A stretch of 64,000 nucleotides of DNA from Tubiluchus corallicola (lineage: Eukaryota; Priapulida; Priapulimorpha; Priapulimorphida; Tubiluchidae): assembly GCA_030141605.1 (NCBI GenBank), contig JAQGDQ010000260.1, positions 179,798 through 243,797 on the forward strand, in the 5' to 3' direction. Position numbers and translations under genes: made by a program. Numbering within the stretch: position 1 is the stretch's first letter; every line of letters starts with the position of its first letter. This document shows, one piece after another, positions 11,801 to 26,000 of this stretch. Under the pieces are notes generated by a model. It saw only the letters and a program-made list of their open reading frames with translations. It had not been told where the DNA came from and searched no databases.

Positions 11801-14800
11801 CGACATCACTTGCTCATAGTCAGACGGAGGAATATCTTCTGGAGGATGCCGTAGCGTATTGGTCATCTTTCTTTCTTCCAACACAGCATGATACTTTGGT
11901 TCAATTGGCACCTCAGGGTCAACCTCCTAATAAAAATTAGCAATTTTCACAAAAATTTTGTATAGTCATGTTCACTTACGATTACCATATTTATGTTAAA
12001 TGACAAGAAAAGGGGTACCTGAAGTAGGTTTCAGAAAAATCGCCTTAAAAATTATATTACTTTATCTTTGTCTTCATTTTAAATCTCCCGCGATACTGTT
12101 ACGGCGGCGCCATTACACGATGTCGTTTATGCACAACGTAAATCAGGGGAAGAAAAGGCAATGTTAATTTATGTCCCAAAAAACTTTCCATGCAAATCTA
12201 TATTACTCAGCTTTTCACTTACCTGCTGGGAAGACTTATGTAACTAGAGAAGAAAATTATTAGTCATTTAAAACGTTTTCAGCAATTGGTAAAATGTCGT
12301 TGACTCACCCTCCAGGGTGCACCACTCACTAACCAAAAACGTATTTTTAACCTTATTGACAAGATACAGTAATTTAAAAATTTATTTAGTTAGTGACCTG
12401 GATGCTATGAATGCTCTGATTATTTTTTCAAAGTTTACAAAATGTCATCTAAACTTGTGTCAAATCACCTGTCATCAAAATGGCTGCGTCTAATGTTATT
12501 GCGGGAGTTTAAATTTACATGTTTTGTACAGCGTTACTGCCAATTGAAGTATTGTACGTAAAAAGGCAGTAGGTAAGTGATATAAAACTTCAAGACAATT
12601 TTTTTAAGCTTTATGTGAAGTGTTTTCTTGTGCTTGAAGTATCACATTTTGGATGAATACTGATAAATAACTATGTTCCAGTATCGCCTCAATCATAAAC
12701 ATAATAAATACGTTTTGCCTTCATTAACGTATACCTGGAGAAACAGTATGTAATTAAATCCCAGATCATCTATAAATTTTCTCTCAATGGCTGCATACTC
12801 CTCCTCTGTAAGCATAAGATCCAGCGTCCTCAAGCACTGCTTGAACCGAGAACTCTTCACATGACCATTATTAGTCCTATATATATTATGGATAAAACAA
12901 TGAAGATAAAATGATGTGACAATGTGCAGTTGTAATTTTACTGGTATTCAACGTGATGTTTAAAAAAGCTACTTGTAACTTGTTATAACCATTCACATGA
13001 CCATTATTAGTCCTGCAATGGATACAACCATAAAGACAAGATTATATGGCGATGCGCGGTTACACACACAAGGTATGTGTGAGGATTTTTCCTGAATTTC
13101 AAGCACCAGGTGGCAGTAGTATAAGGCAGGTAAAAGGCGTGAGCATAGCACTGACGTAGCAAAGCTTAATGTGTGAAGTGAGGCGCTAATTTTTGCTATT
13201 GTGTTTGCCAAATATGTGCATTTTTTCTTGTCTTAGTGCTACACGTATTTCATCTTTATATGCAACTATATGCTGCTATGATGTAAGTAATTAGTAACTA
13301 ATCTTCACGTGTCAGAAAACATGCTATAATACTTTAGGTTACATTTTTACTATTTTGGATTTGAGTATTTTTTGCTACTCAATATTTTGTTTCAACTTAT
13401 TAGGCTCAAACTTTATGTATGTTTTTCTTAATTTGCAGATTAAATGATAATACTACAAAAAATTAGTTACAGTATGTGTAAAAAATTGGCTGCTTTCTAC
13501 CAATTTGTCTGTTCGTAGGGCATCTGCACTGAAAGTACAAGGTAAAAGGTTCAAATTGCAACTAAGAAAGAAAATTTGCTATACTTTCTATTCACAACAG
13601 ATATAAAGCCTATCTTCTTTCCAATGGTAGAAAAATGCAGGAATAACAATAATAATTTTGTGATACATAGTTATAAATACTTGTCAAAATCTTGCAATGT
13701 AGGCCGTAGCAAGATACGTCGCTGCTGTATTTTACAACGAAGTTTATCCATCGCATTTTGACATAATTCTGCTGAGGCTGCAAGTTCCTCATCACTAAGA
13801 CTTTTCTGAGGCAACGGAGGAGAGATTGGACGGGTATGGAAGGCAGGATGCAAAACTAAACAATAACATGTAGACAGTTACACAAATCGATAATGCATTG
13901 GGCATTAAAAAAATCAACTTTTAAATTTCCGTGTGTTAAAAATAAGTTTATATGTATCTGAAGTTTTAAGTGCAGTGGAGCTATCATTTTCTGACCACCC
14001 GTATTAGTGTATAGTTAGTTAGTTAGTTTATTGACCATAATAAAAGTTACACGTACATCACATATGTAAATGGGGTAACCAATCTCTATGATCCATGTAA
14101 AATAAATGCATTATTAGACGACTATCATTAAGCACACAGAAGGTGAAGAAAATATTAAAATAAAACACATATAATGGTGGTAAACTGAGGTTAATATCAA
14201 AGTGTTATTCAGTTGCAATTAAGTGGCTCTCAATGATCTTAAAAATAAAAAAAACTGTCATTTGCTAAATATTTCGACCGGTGATCTTATTGCACCTTTC
14301 ATTTATCCATCACTCACCATCATTCACGTCACGTACAAATCGTGTGTACTGAATGTTATCAGGGTTTTCTGGATCTGCATAGAAGTCAGTCAGCAGGTTA
14401 AAATCTGACTGAGAAAAGTTGAACTTTCCTATAGCACTTAGTCCAAGAGTGGATAATCCTCGTCTGCAAAAAGTATTAATAAAGAAATGCAATAAAAGTC
14501 AATATCTGATGTTAGAATATGGCTAAGTAGCCACTGACTTCTAAAATTTTAATGAAAAATAAAAATTTCTCAAAATAGTCTGACCAACAAATCAGTTTCA
14601 CCTGTCATTCTGATGCATCACCTATGCATAACGATATTACAGAATGCACAACACGTGCTGAAACAATTACATGCTTTAAAACAGCATGAGTGTAACAGCA
14701 TCAATTCATCAATTCCCAAACAGCATCAACAAAACTCAGAAAACAAATCACCCAGCCAAGTACTATTCGACTAACTGATCATTGACTTGAATCGCAAGAT

Positions 14801-17800
14801 TTACACTGCAAATTACACTGCCTGCTAAGTGCAATGCAATTAAATGTCCTGCAACTGTCATTTCCGGTCACTCTATGGTATTTCTGGTCATTTCCGGTAA
14901 TTCACACTTATTTGACTCCTAATGAAATCAAATGTTTGGACGTACAATGTGTCCAACTCACTGTCATGCCCATAAATGTTAGCATCTTATGTGAGGAGGA
15001 AAATTATGTTACTCTAAAAGTTGTAACCTGAACTGGGTTTGAGTAATAACTTCAGAGCGCAGCTTGTCAAATCCCTGGAAACAATCAGCCACCACGAGGC
15101 CATTGACTCTTACAAACTGATTTATAGCCACAACTAAGTCCTGGACATTTTGAAAACCTTCCCGTGGTTGTGACTCGGCAGCATACGGTAGAAATGCCGT
15201 TATAGACACTTTTCTTCCTCTGTGCAGTATCGGCCAATCAGGTGCAAACTGTCCGACTTTCATGGCAGGATCCTCAGTTTCACAGTGAATGCGGAAAAAA
15301 TCTAGAAAAATCAGGAGGAGATTAACAAATGTATATTTTACAGGTTATCACGGTAGCGGCAATCACCCTGAACCATATCGTTATGCGTTCAACAGGTAAC
15401 GGTGACAAAGAAAATAGTAGACAATACCTGCTGTCTTTATTCTTGCATACTATTGCTTCCAAATTCAAACAATTACCAATATACTTAATAAGCGTATTAA
15501 ACCGAATTGCAGATATATAGATATATTTAAACTAACAATTGACTGTGAAATAGGTAAGAAAACCGCAACGTCTGTCAACTTTCAACAGTGTAGAAGTGCC
15601 TGGGTTTTTCCGAAATGTTCCTCTCAAAGGCTAAAATCCAAAAAGAGTAATGACCAGCAAATAAGATGATTGTAAACACACTTAGCGAGCAACGAAAACC
15701 CGAGTGATAGATGTTAAAAACACTCTTACTGAAGGACGGCATGTTACTGTCTTAATATTCATTGACAAGAGTGTTCAATGAATTACTATTGATTTCGTCA
15801 GCTTATGATCTGCTGGAAAACAAATTATTAATTTTTTGCATGATAAAGTCGTGTGGTAATGCAATGAAAACATCAGCTTTATATCCTCGTTAATATAAAA
15901 ATAAAGAGTTAACATAACTAAGCTGCAGACATCCAAGTAACTCACAACTTCAAGGTAAAAACCAGTTGATACATGAAATATATGTGTTGGTGTCAAGCAA
16001 TTCAATCTAAAATTCTATAATTATTTGTTTTCTTTCCGAATTTTTACAAACATGCACTTCCTGAAACTGTTTAAAAACGAAGCCAGCCTTAGTCATGTGA
16101 CCTAAGCTTTAGTAGTATACGCCACCTATCAATCACACTTGTTTCTATACGTAGTTACACTTTCTGTTGCCGCTATGCTGATCATGCCGTTTTGTGATAC
16201 TTTCATTGTTTTGTCTATTTTGTCTATTTAACAGTCACTAGTTGTATTTTCTAGCCAAAGTTGTCACCAGTAAATGTAAGTCACCATCTACTTTAATAAT
16301 TAGTTAAACGTTTAAATTGGTTAGAATTGCTTCAAATCTCTAGAATCATAAAGTAATAATTTGTTTCAGTCTTCTTAAAACATTTTGTCTAAATAGTAAT
16401 AAGCTTTAGCACATTCTCAAGCACTTTTTGTGACCTGTTATTTTAATAAATTGCAGGTCTATCGCACAGCTCAATACTGATTTTTGCCGTTTCTTTGCCT
16501 GGACTGGGCGCATCCACAATATGGTTATGTTGTCTCGTTAAAAATAAAGTTGCAATTGTGAGAATACCAGCTTCAGAAAGGAAATATTCACACTTTTCGG
16601 AGTTTAAGGTTTAAGATGACATGCATGGCATGCACACAATTTAATATATTTTGTGCCTATCCCAGATACCCTTTTTCTTGTAAAGTCACTAGAATATTTT
16701 GAATGATAGTCAAATCAAGAGACAAATTTGTTGTAAAATGGATTAGTACATGTAACAGATATTTGATCCAGCACCTGAAATCACAAACAGCTTATGTATC
16801 CAGCTGTGGAGTTTAGAAACTAATACCTTGAGTTAACCCCTTAACTAAAATGTGGAAAAACTTTGTTGATCCATGACTGTGTCTTTTGCCATAAGCAAAT
16901 AAGTAAAACAAAAACTCGTTAACAAAGAAAACACCTTTGTCAACTGCTTGCACAAATAGCGGGTAGTAGACATCGATGGTATCAGGACCACGAAACTTTC
17001 GGCACAGCAGATCCAGATCCTCCTTACTGACCTCTAGTGAGAGAAAATGTAACATTCGGCCAAACTGTGACTTGGTCATGCACTGGCTATATTCTTTATT
17101 TTGCTACAAAAGAGAGCAAAATTGGGTTAACAAAAAGGATAATATATAAACATTCGATATTGACAAAAATATTAAAGAAAAGTCACTAGATAGAACAACA
17201 GCAAGTTGGCAAAAATCAAATAAAAAATAGCAATATTAAAGGATTAGTGAGACGAACAAAATCACCCAAAGTAGTTACTGAGGAGGGCGATCAACCATCT
17301 ATTGATTGACTAGTCCTGGTAGCTAACTTCGGTTGTTACTCACACACCATGACCACTAGCTATTCTTCTCACCTCTTACTTTAGCTACATTAAGATGAAG
17401 ATGTAACTTCTGCTTGGCCACTATTGCCACACTGTTCCTTTCTGTTTGGTGTAGCAAGTTATGTAGGACTCGGCATCCAGTGACCAACAGCCAATCACTT
17501 ATAAATTTACACACCCGATCAAAATCCTTGAAATACTGGAATAACATGAGTCGACGCTTGCTCACATCCTTACTGAGATCTTCAATAATTTGGTTGACTC
17601 GCTGTTCCTCCTCTGCGCTCAGCAAAGCCGTGGGCTTCCATCTCGTTGTTGGCTTCGGTAGAAGAGTTTCCACTGGATGGGTGAGAAGAAAGTTGGGGTT
17701 GGATTCGAATTCAGCTTTCCTATCGGCTGCAAATCAAATTAAGTCTCATAGAACACGAAGTCAGTTTAAGTGGTTTAGGTAACCGAGGAAGTTAGATGGT

Positions 17801-20047
17801 AACTTGGAAATACTGCCTTGATACAGTGTGGCCTGCGATTCACAGTTGACAAACCTCTAGCAGCTTATAAGGTAATAGTCTGTGGTAGTGATGCTTACCA
17901 TAGCTGCTCAAAAAGCAGAATGTTTTGGGCTCGAGTTTCAGTTCCAGGTGTAAAATTTTTCAGATTTCCTAATTTGGTATTGCTTATTTTGCTTATTGCT
18001 TTAGAATAGACCCAATTAGTTAATTTTGCATCAACAAGACTCATCAAATGCACACCCTTCATAACATTTCTATATAAATGCATGTAAGTAGTCTTTGGGG
18101 TACTACAAAATTGGCACGTTGTTATGGCACATAAAATGGTTATATTCATAACGGTATTAGCTATGTAATGCACATGTTTACCATTAAAGGAAGACAGAAT
18201 GATTTTTCATATACTACCCCATTTTCAAGTACGATAAAAAATGCATTATAACACCAGTAATACTGCAAAAGCGTTTCTGATAATTAAACAATAGATTAAA
18301 ATCTCTGTTAACGACAGGCGAGCCCAAGCATTGATGACATCACAATCAAACACAAACAACATACATACATGCAACAACATACATTTCAACAACATAAATG
18401 TACCATGAGCGTGTTGCATATGTTTGCGAAAGCAAAAATTAAGTATAATGCTACTGCAAGAGACTTAGTGTTGTACTGAAACTTAGCTAGTTTTAAGATA
18501 AAAATTCAAATTTCAGATTTACTGCTGTGCTCACGCACAAACTAACACAGCTGAACTGAGAGGCACAGCACCTGTTTTTTGAGCAATGCAGGAGCATGTG
18601 TCCGTCCAACTAGCAAATGGCGAAATGCATGTAACAGCGAAGAAGTAGTGGCGCGAACGTGAAACTGTGTATGTGTGGTAATAATTCTTCCACATAAGTC
18701 ATATTTGAAAAAATGGTATGTTTCCTTTCAATATTTTATAGAGTAGACTGTTTTGACCTACAGTTTTAGAGTCCAGTTTTCCTTTAATATGGTAGTAGCC
18801 TTATATTGTACATGTTTACCATTTATAATATACAACAGTTTTCACAGGCTGGCAGTGAGATTTTCTCTAGTTATTCGTAATTATTATTCCTGGTTACCTA
18901 ATTATATACTATAAAAAATTGCTACTTTACCTTCCAATACATCATTGCAGAAATCTTTGTATAAGACCCTGCCATCGTAAGTCGCATATTTGTCAGTGAC
19001 CAATTGCACTTCATCCGGAGTCAACTTTGCCAGCTCTGCGACACCGACCGACAAGCCCCGTATGAACTGACTATCTACAATAAAAAAACAGATTGAACAA
19101 TTTTATTCAACATCTTTTATAATTAAGTTTCTACCAGAGAAAAGGCATCTATCAGCAAAGTGAAACAGAAGATAAAAGTGTTTTCACTTTTATTCTACTG
19201 AGATGTTCTAGCATCTTTGCAACACAATTTTCAGATCATTTAGCTTAGAATACAATCTGAGTAGTTAAAATGGTTCATTCAAGGCAGCAATACACCAATC
19301 AGATCTTCCCTGCTCATCACAGGTTCCTTTGAGTCATTAGAACCTTGCAAGTCAACATTTCATTTTCCTAGTGATCATCCATCCATTTGATAACCAAACT
19401 CGAAGCTGCTTTACCACCACCAAGGACACATGGCAACTGCGCAGCTACTACCAGATAGTAACAGCAGCAATAATGGCAACAGCAACAAGTCAACAGTAAC
19501 AGCAATGCTGTGATCACACAGCCAAGTCTGTCGACCCAATCTACCACCACAACAATGAACTGTAGTCGCCGTCGCCACCACGACCACAATGACAAAATAG
19601 ACAACAACAGCATCTTGTTTACAATTACTTTCAGCAATCAAACAGTTTTTATATGCTTTGGCACACTGCACGACAGAAACACAGGGCTTACTCAAAAAGA
19701 TGTTTATGACATGACCAAACCTGAATCATAACCCAGGATATCCGTCTAAGATGAGTCACTGAACCAGCAGAGGTGTCTCAGCCACAGTCGGATGTATATA
19801 CATTCTTCTTCTACGAGATAAACAGCCAAGGGTTATGCATGATACTACTTGGAGGGAGTATCGGGCCAATGCCACTCACCTGCAGCGAGGAGAATCGTAC
19901 CACTCAGCTACTTTGTGCATTTAATGTTAATAGTTTAGAGCATAATGTCGCCACATTTAGATTTTTTTCAGTGATTTTCCTTGTATTTGCATTAATATTT
20001 TACAAATACTATATATATATATATATATATAATATTTATATAGTATT

Positions 20048-20087
<40 letters not shown>

Positions 20088-23000
20088 AATACTATATAAA
20101 TATTTCATATATTCTATAAAAAGTCAGTCTAGGTCAAGTGGCCTAATTTGAGTGTATAAAAACTCGATGGCTGATATTAGCCGATGGCCGACATTACCCC
20201 ACTATATCCTAATAGATTAACTTTAGCTTAATAGTACCTGTCACCAAGCCACTTCTTAGCTTGTCATAATCGCGAAAATATTCCATTATGCGAATTCCAT
20301 CCCGATGAACTGCACCCCGAATCCTTCCCATAATGCTCTCAAAGTGCAATGGCGGTGGACCCTGAAGACATGCAATAAAATAAAGTAACAATAAGGATAT
20401 TTTACTCTCGCTAAATCACTCTCTAGCTTGATTTTCCATTTTCTACAGCTACTCAGCCAACAGCATTCATCGTGTGGTAAACTTTACTTTAAAATTTGGA
20501 AATTTTTTGAGTCTACATTTGAAGTTTTGTGTCATTTGTACCTCTGCTGCCGTGCCGACTCTAAAACAGAGGTATAAAATCACTGAATGAATATAATTTA
20601 ACAACCCACTTTTAATGTACATCTATATACCAAAATCAGTGGAGTAAAATAAAGACGCAAGTTTCATGCAACCAAATTTCTTATGCATTATTTGTCATTT
20701 GGTTCCTGAATACTGTAACCGCCAGTAATTTTTAGCATTTCTGTAAACCACAGAGATATTTGAAAACCACATATAATGATCAGTTAACAAAAACTGAAAA
20801 AAATCACAGCGACAAATGCCAGTACAATTTGACAATCAGCCACTTCACTTAAGCTTGACGACTTCTGTTAATATAAAAAAAACAAAAGCAATTTTAAATA
20901 AAAAATATCTGAAGTCTGATGTTCTATTTTAATGGGACCAACATCTACTTTTCACTAGGCGCTAGAATTATCCGCAAAAATTAATAAAGCTATCAAGATG
21001 AGCTATACACATACTTCTGGAGGAAACGTTGTACTCTCGTTTACGATATCTCGAGTTTCAACCCATTCTTGGCAATGTTCAACATCGTGATGAAAATTGA
21101 TGTAGTTGATCATGGTGGGTCGGGAGAGATCCGTATACTTGTCAGCCAAAAACTCTACATCGTCTTCTGTAACATCTGTTGGACCGGGAAAATTTCTTCT
21201 GAACTGCAGTTAAGAAGGTTATCACCGGGTCAACCACAGATGCTGATAACACAATGGCCAATAGACCAAAAATATCATCCCTTGTATTACGAAAAGGCAG
21301 CTAAGTGCCTAGTTATTTCAATTACACTTATATCTCAGTTTGCCAGACCTCACTTGTATGGATGTTGGAGAAATCGGATAAAATCTGGACCGTTAAAAGT
21401 CCCACATATTACGGACACAGTCCTTTGTTTCTCATACTGACCACTAGTTGATTGGCTGTCACTTTATTTACATCATTACATCAGTGCAACCAAGCAGTGT
21501 GCAATGCCACGTGTGTGGCTTGTATGTCAGGAGCGGCCCGTACCAGACGTTACTGAGACAATTAAGCGATTGATTCTTCATTACCGTGAGTTTAATACAG
21601 GGTGCCTACTGTATTAGCTAAGTATCGGTAAATACGAACAATCAGCAAATTTGGACCGACGTCTCCCCGCTTTTGTCCGGCAAACCGAAATGTGAGTGTA
21701 TTAATTATTTCAATTATTAATTGTTTCAATTAAATGTTCATTATTGTTTCAATTAATAAGATAAAATTAACAAAAATTGAGCAACAACTTGTCGGGCAAA
21801 AAGGAAATAAGTAAGAACATAAAAAGTACATGAAGTTGAATTGCTGTATTTGAGTGCAAGACGTGATTACATGGGCAATTAGGCCTTATGGCTTAGATAA
21901 ACTTAATTCAAACTCAAAAGTCACACAATAACTCGCAAAATATTAGGAAAAATAACAGATAAAGAGGAAGACTTGAGTATGAAGAGACAAAATGTAAAAG
22001 AGAAGTGAGTGAAGAAAAACAAAGAGAAGGAAAAGGGCATTAATGATAATTAACAGACATACTTTAAATTGCAGGTATTTTTATAAATTTTGTCACTCAA
22101 TAAACCAGGACATACAACACTTATTAGCTTCAAATTACATTTACATTGTGTAATTTCTAATTTGTTTGACACATTCATACCCAAGGAATTTGATTAACCA
22201 TTACCTAATTGGCTGATACACAAACAATAGGAATACCTGATTGGCTGACACACAAACAATAGGAATACCTAATTGACTGACACACAAACAACAGGAATAC
22301 CTAATTGACTGACACACAAACAATAGGAATACCTAACTGGCTGATACACAAACAACAGGAATACCTAATTGACTGATACACAAACAATAGGAATACCTAA
22401 GTAGCTGATGCACAAACAATAGTAATGCCTGACTGACTGACACACAAACAACAGGAATGCCTGATTGGCTGATAAGCAAACAATAGGAATACCTGATTGA
22501 CCGATACACAAACAATAGGAATACCTTATTGACGGATACACAAACAATAGGAATACCTGATTAGCTGATACACAAACAATAGGAATACCTAACAGGCTGA
22601 TAGACAAACAACAGGAATACCTGATTGGCTGATATGACTCCAATGTGATTGGCATCGAAGTCTTCATAGCATGTTTTAATGCTGACACCGTGATATTTGA
22701 AGTACTGCTGAAGACGAAGAAGCAAATTGATTAATCTCTCTTCCGACTGAGGATCAAGGACACGAACGGATCTTTCTGTATCAAAGCTGAAAAATGGAAA
22801 ACAGAAACATGCAAAATGTAAATAAGAGTCACAAAACCAGCAGATATTCAGAAAATATCATTCAAACATTTTACATTAATGGATGAAGACACTGCAAAAC
22901 AAAGAGTTCAGAGCCCTTTCACATTAGTTTTCAGTTAGTCATTGGAGTTTTTTTATCAACTTTCACCTGTACGGTAAGTCCATTCTTAATGATTCCCCAT

Positions 23001-26000
23001 TTAGCGACATTTCATTTTAACGATGATGAACATTTGACACCTTTTTTCACTTAACGAAGCATGTTTCACTCTAACGATGATTTTTTTACTTTGCTTAAGG
23101 CAAATTTTTATTTCATCAACATTTTACATAATTTGATGCATTAAAACAGCCCATATTGCATTATTTTGCTCTAAAAATGTACTAATAACTTAAACAGTGT
23201 AATTATTATATACGTTTTTGTTCTTCCGACTGGTGACAAAATGCCAGCAGTTTATATCAAGTGAGACCTGCGAGCAAACTGTGTGCAACCTGTTGCTACA
23301 GCAACCAGACTAAGTATCTAGATAAAATTCCCAAGGTCGCTCAGGGCTTGGCTTTGACTGTGCTGTGCTTATTGTTTAACTGCTGCCTAGGTTTTAACAC
23401 TATCGAAAGAGACACCGCTATGTAATAGTAAGCAAGATATATAGGCGGTCTCAAGTAAGCAGAAAAAATTTAATCTGTAGAAATATGAGTAAAACTCAAA
23501 AAATGTTTAAGTTATATGATTTAACCAGCATTGATTTTTGTCTCTGGAACGTATCTCAATTCTTCTACAGTACTTTCTATGGAAGTACTTTCATTTAATG
23601 ATGTTTCACTTAACGTCACACTTTGATGGAACGCATTAGCGTCGTTAAACGAGGACTTACTCTATCTCTTAGTCATTAGGGGGTGAATTAAAAAAAAAAG
23701 ACAAACATACATTTCACTGAGTTTGTCAATAAAAGAAGCTTTTGTAGGACAATTTTTTTGTAACTATAGAAACAGATCGATTAGAAGGGGAATGTGAAAA
23801 TTAAAAGTGATTTAACTAAAGTTTTGCCCAATGTTTTGACTTTCTAATGGAAGACACAGACAAGTGATTAAACGATCACAACTACAAAATTCATACTCAC
23901 CTCTTAAACCATCTATTTCTGTTATTATTACAGTGAAGCATGTTTATTAAAACATATTTATTGTCTTATAATACAATAACACAAAAACCAAATAAACTTG
24001 TTCAAATAACTTACTATGGCTGTAGTTTAAATGTTTTTGTTGCAGGATCAGTGCTGACATCATGTGGGCAGATCACTAGAAAAAAATATTACCATGCAAT
24101 CATGTAGAGCATGTGTAGCACTTTTAAACTGCAATACTTTAATTTATCAACGTGTTAAAACAATTTTTAGCTTTTTAAGTAGCAGTGGCAGTCAGTTCAT
24201 TCAGTAAATCAATTACACTTCTATACCTGTGTTTCTCAAACGGGGTCCATGCGCACCCCCAGGGGTGAAATTTGGAAAAAGGGGGAATTGGGGGTGAATT
24301 ATACACAAAAGGGGGGGGGAAGTTTGTGAATAGGCGGAAATTTGTATGAATTGAGTTTTCAGACTCAGAGTTGAAAATTCATATCTACAGCTGACTGGGA
24401 GCCATTGGTCAGAATATAGTGTTTGTATATCTATTGTACACCATTTGGTGTTTAGAGAGATTTATTGTAAATATCAGCTCTCCAGTTGTATGAATGGGCA
24501 GTGGCTATGCTCGACTACAGTTATCGCGCATTCCTACAATTGGAGAATTGGTAGCAGAAAAGTATGGACTGAGCGAGGTAGGATAGATCGTCGATCGCTC
24601 AGTTTCCCTTTATGCCCAAACTCTGCACGGCCTGACTGGGGATTCCCAATTTGATTCCAAACACTTGTCTTTCTCAGTGTCTCATTGTCTATGCGACAAT
24701 AGGCTCTGTATTGTGCGTTATTCTTGGCGGTAACACAGATCGAAGCTAGTGTCCTGGTGAATAAACATCATGGCTACGAAAGCGAAGGTGAAAGTTCGAA
24801 AATACTCAATTGATTATTTGAAGTTTAGATTTATTGCGGCACTTCACGATGAGCGATTACCGCTGTGTAATCAAACTTTCTGCAATGAGATTCTATGAAA
24901 CCAGTGAAACTTGAACAGCATTTGAAGGCGAAACATCAGAAGCATGCCACAAAACCAGTCAAATATTTTAAAGTCTTGAAGCTGAAACGGGAAAAAGAGA
25001 AACCAGTCAATCGAGTCACTGTTCCGTAAACAAGTGTCAAATTTGGATCGTGGGTTGGCGGCCAGTTACGAAATATCTTTATTGATCGCAAAGAATGGAA
25101 AACCTCATTCAATCGGTGAAGGGTTGATCAAGCCGGCATTAGCAATATTTGCTCGTACTGTAATACAGAAGGGCGACGATGCAGCCGGAGTTGATTCAAT
25201 CCCTCTCAGTAACGATGCCGTACGCCGGCGAATCGATGAAATGGCAACGGATGTTCATGAACAACTGATATCCAAACTAAGAAACAGGAAGTTCACATTC
25301 CAGATGGACGAGTCGACAGTACGCAGAAGTGAAGCGTTACTACTCGCTTATGTGAGATATATAGAGAACGGACAATTCAGGGAGGAGATGTTGTTTTGCG
25401 AACAGCTAAAAACAACGACTACTGCGGCAGATATCTATGCAATATATACCAAATACATGACAAAATCACGTATTCCATTACAAAATGTAGTATCGTGTGC
25501 TGCGGATGGAGCTCCAGCTATGATGGGTAGACGGCAAGGAGTTCTAAAATTGATGAAAAATCCTGGCATGTTGGCTGTGCACTGTGTCTTTTCATCGAGA
25601 GAATCTTGTGGCTAAAAACCTTTCGCCAGAATTGAACACTGTCATGAAAGCGGTTATTATATGTATCAACCAAATCAAGGAAAATGCTAAACAAGAACGC
25701 CTTTTCAAAGACTCCTGTTCCCAAATGGATGAAACTCATGTTTGCTTGATATTGCATACAGAAGTGCGCTGGCTGTCGAATGGGAACTGCTTAGATCGAT
25801 TTGTCGAGTTGTATGATAAAGGCTGAGTTTCTGGCCGATAAAGACGAAATGGCTGTCTTACGAGGGGATGAAACAAAAGCACAAGTCTGACCGACATTTT
25901 TGGAAAGCTCAGCGGTTTGAATGCGGAGTTGCAACGTGCAAACAAAACTCTCCTGGATTCAAAAACTAAAATATTTGGTTTTGTTACCAAACTTTGTCAA

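Noticed and set aside
17414-17782. 122-codon plus-strand ORF
   Set aside because: Antisense shadow of the EF-hand exon 17515-17726, whose frame matches neighbouring exons.
19368-19731. Overlapping ORFs on both strands
   Set aside because: CAR/CAA low-complexity sequence without splice support or motifs.
21069-21440. 123-codon plus-strand ORF
   Set aside because: Antisense shadow over the real EF-hand exon 21015-21203 and its intron.
22333-22688. ORFs with repeated 'RYSYCL' peptides on the minus strand
   Set aside because: They are translations of the 32-bp minisatellite; the period is not a multiple of 3 and frames rotate.
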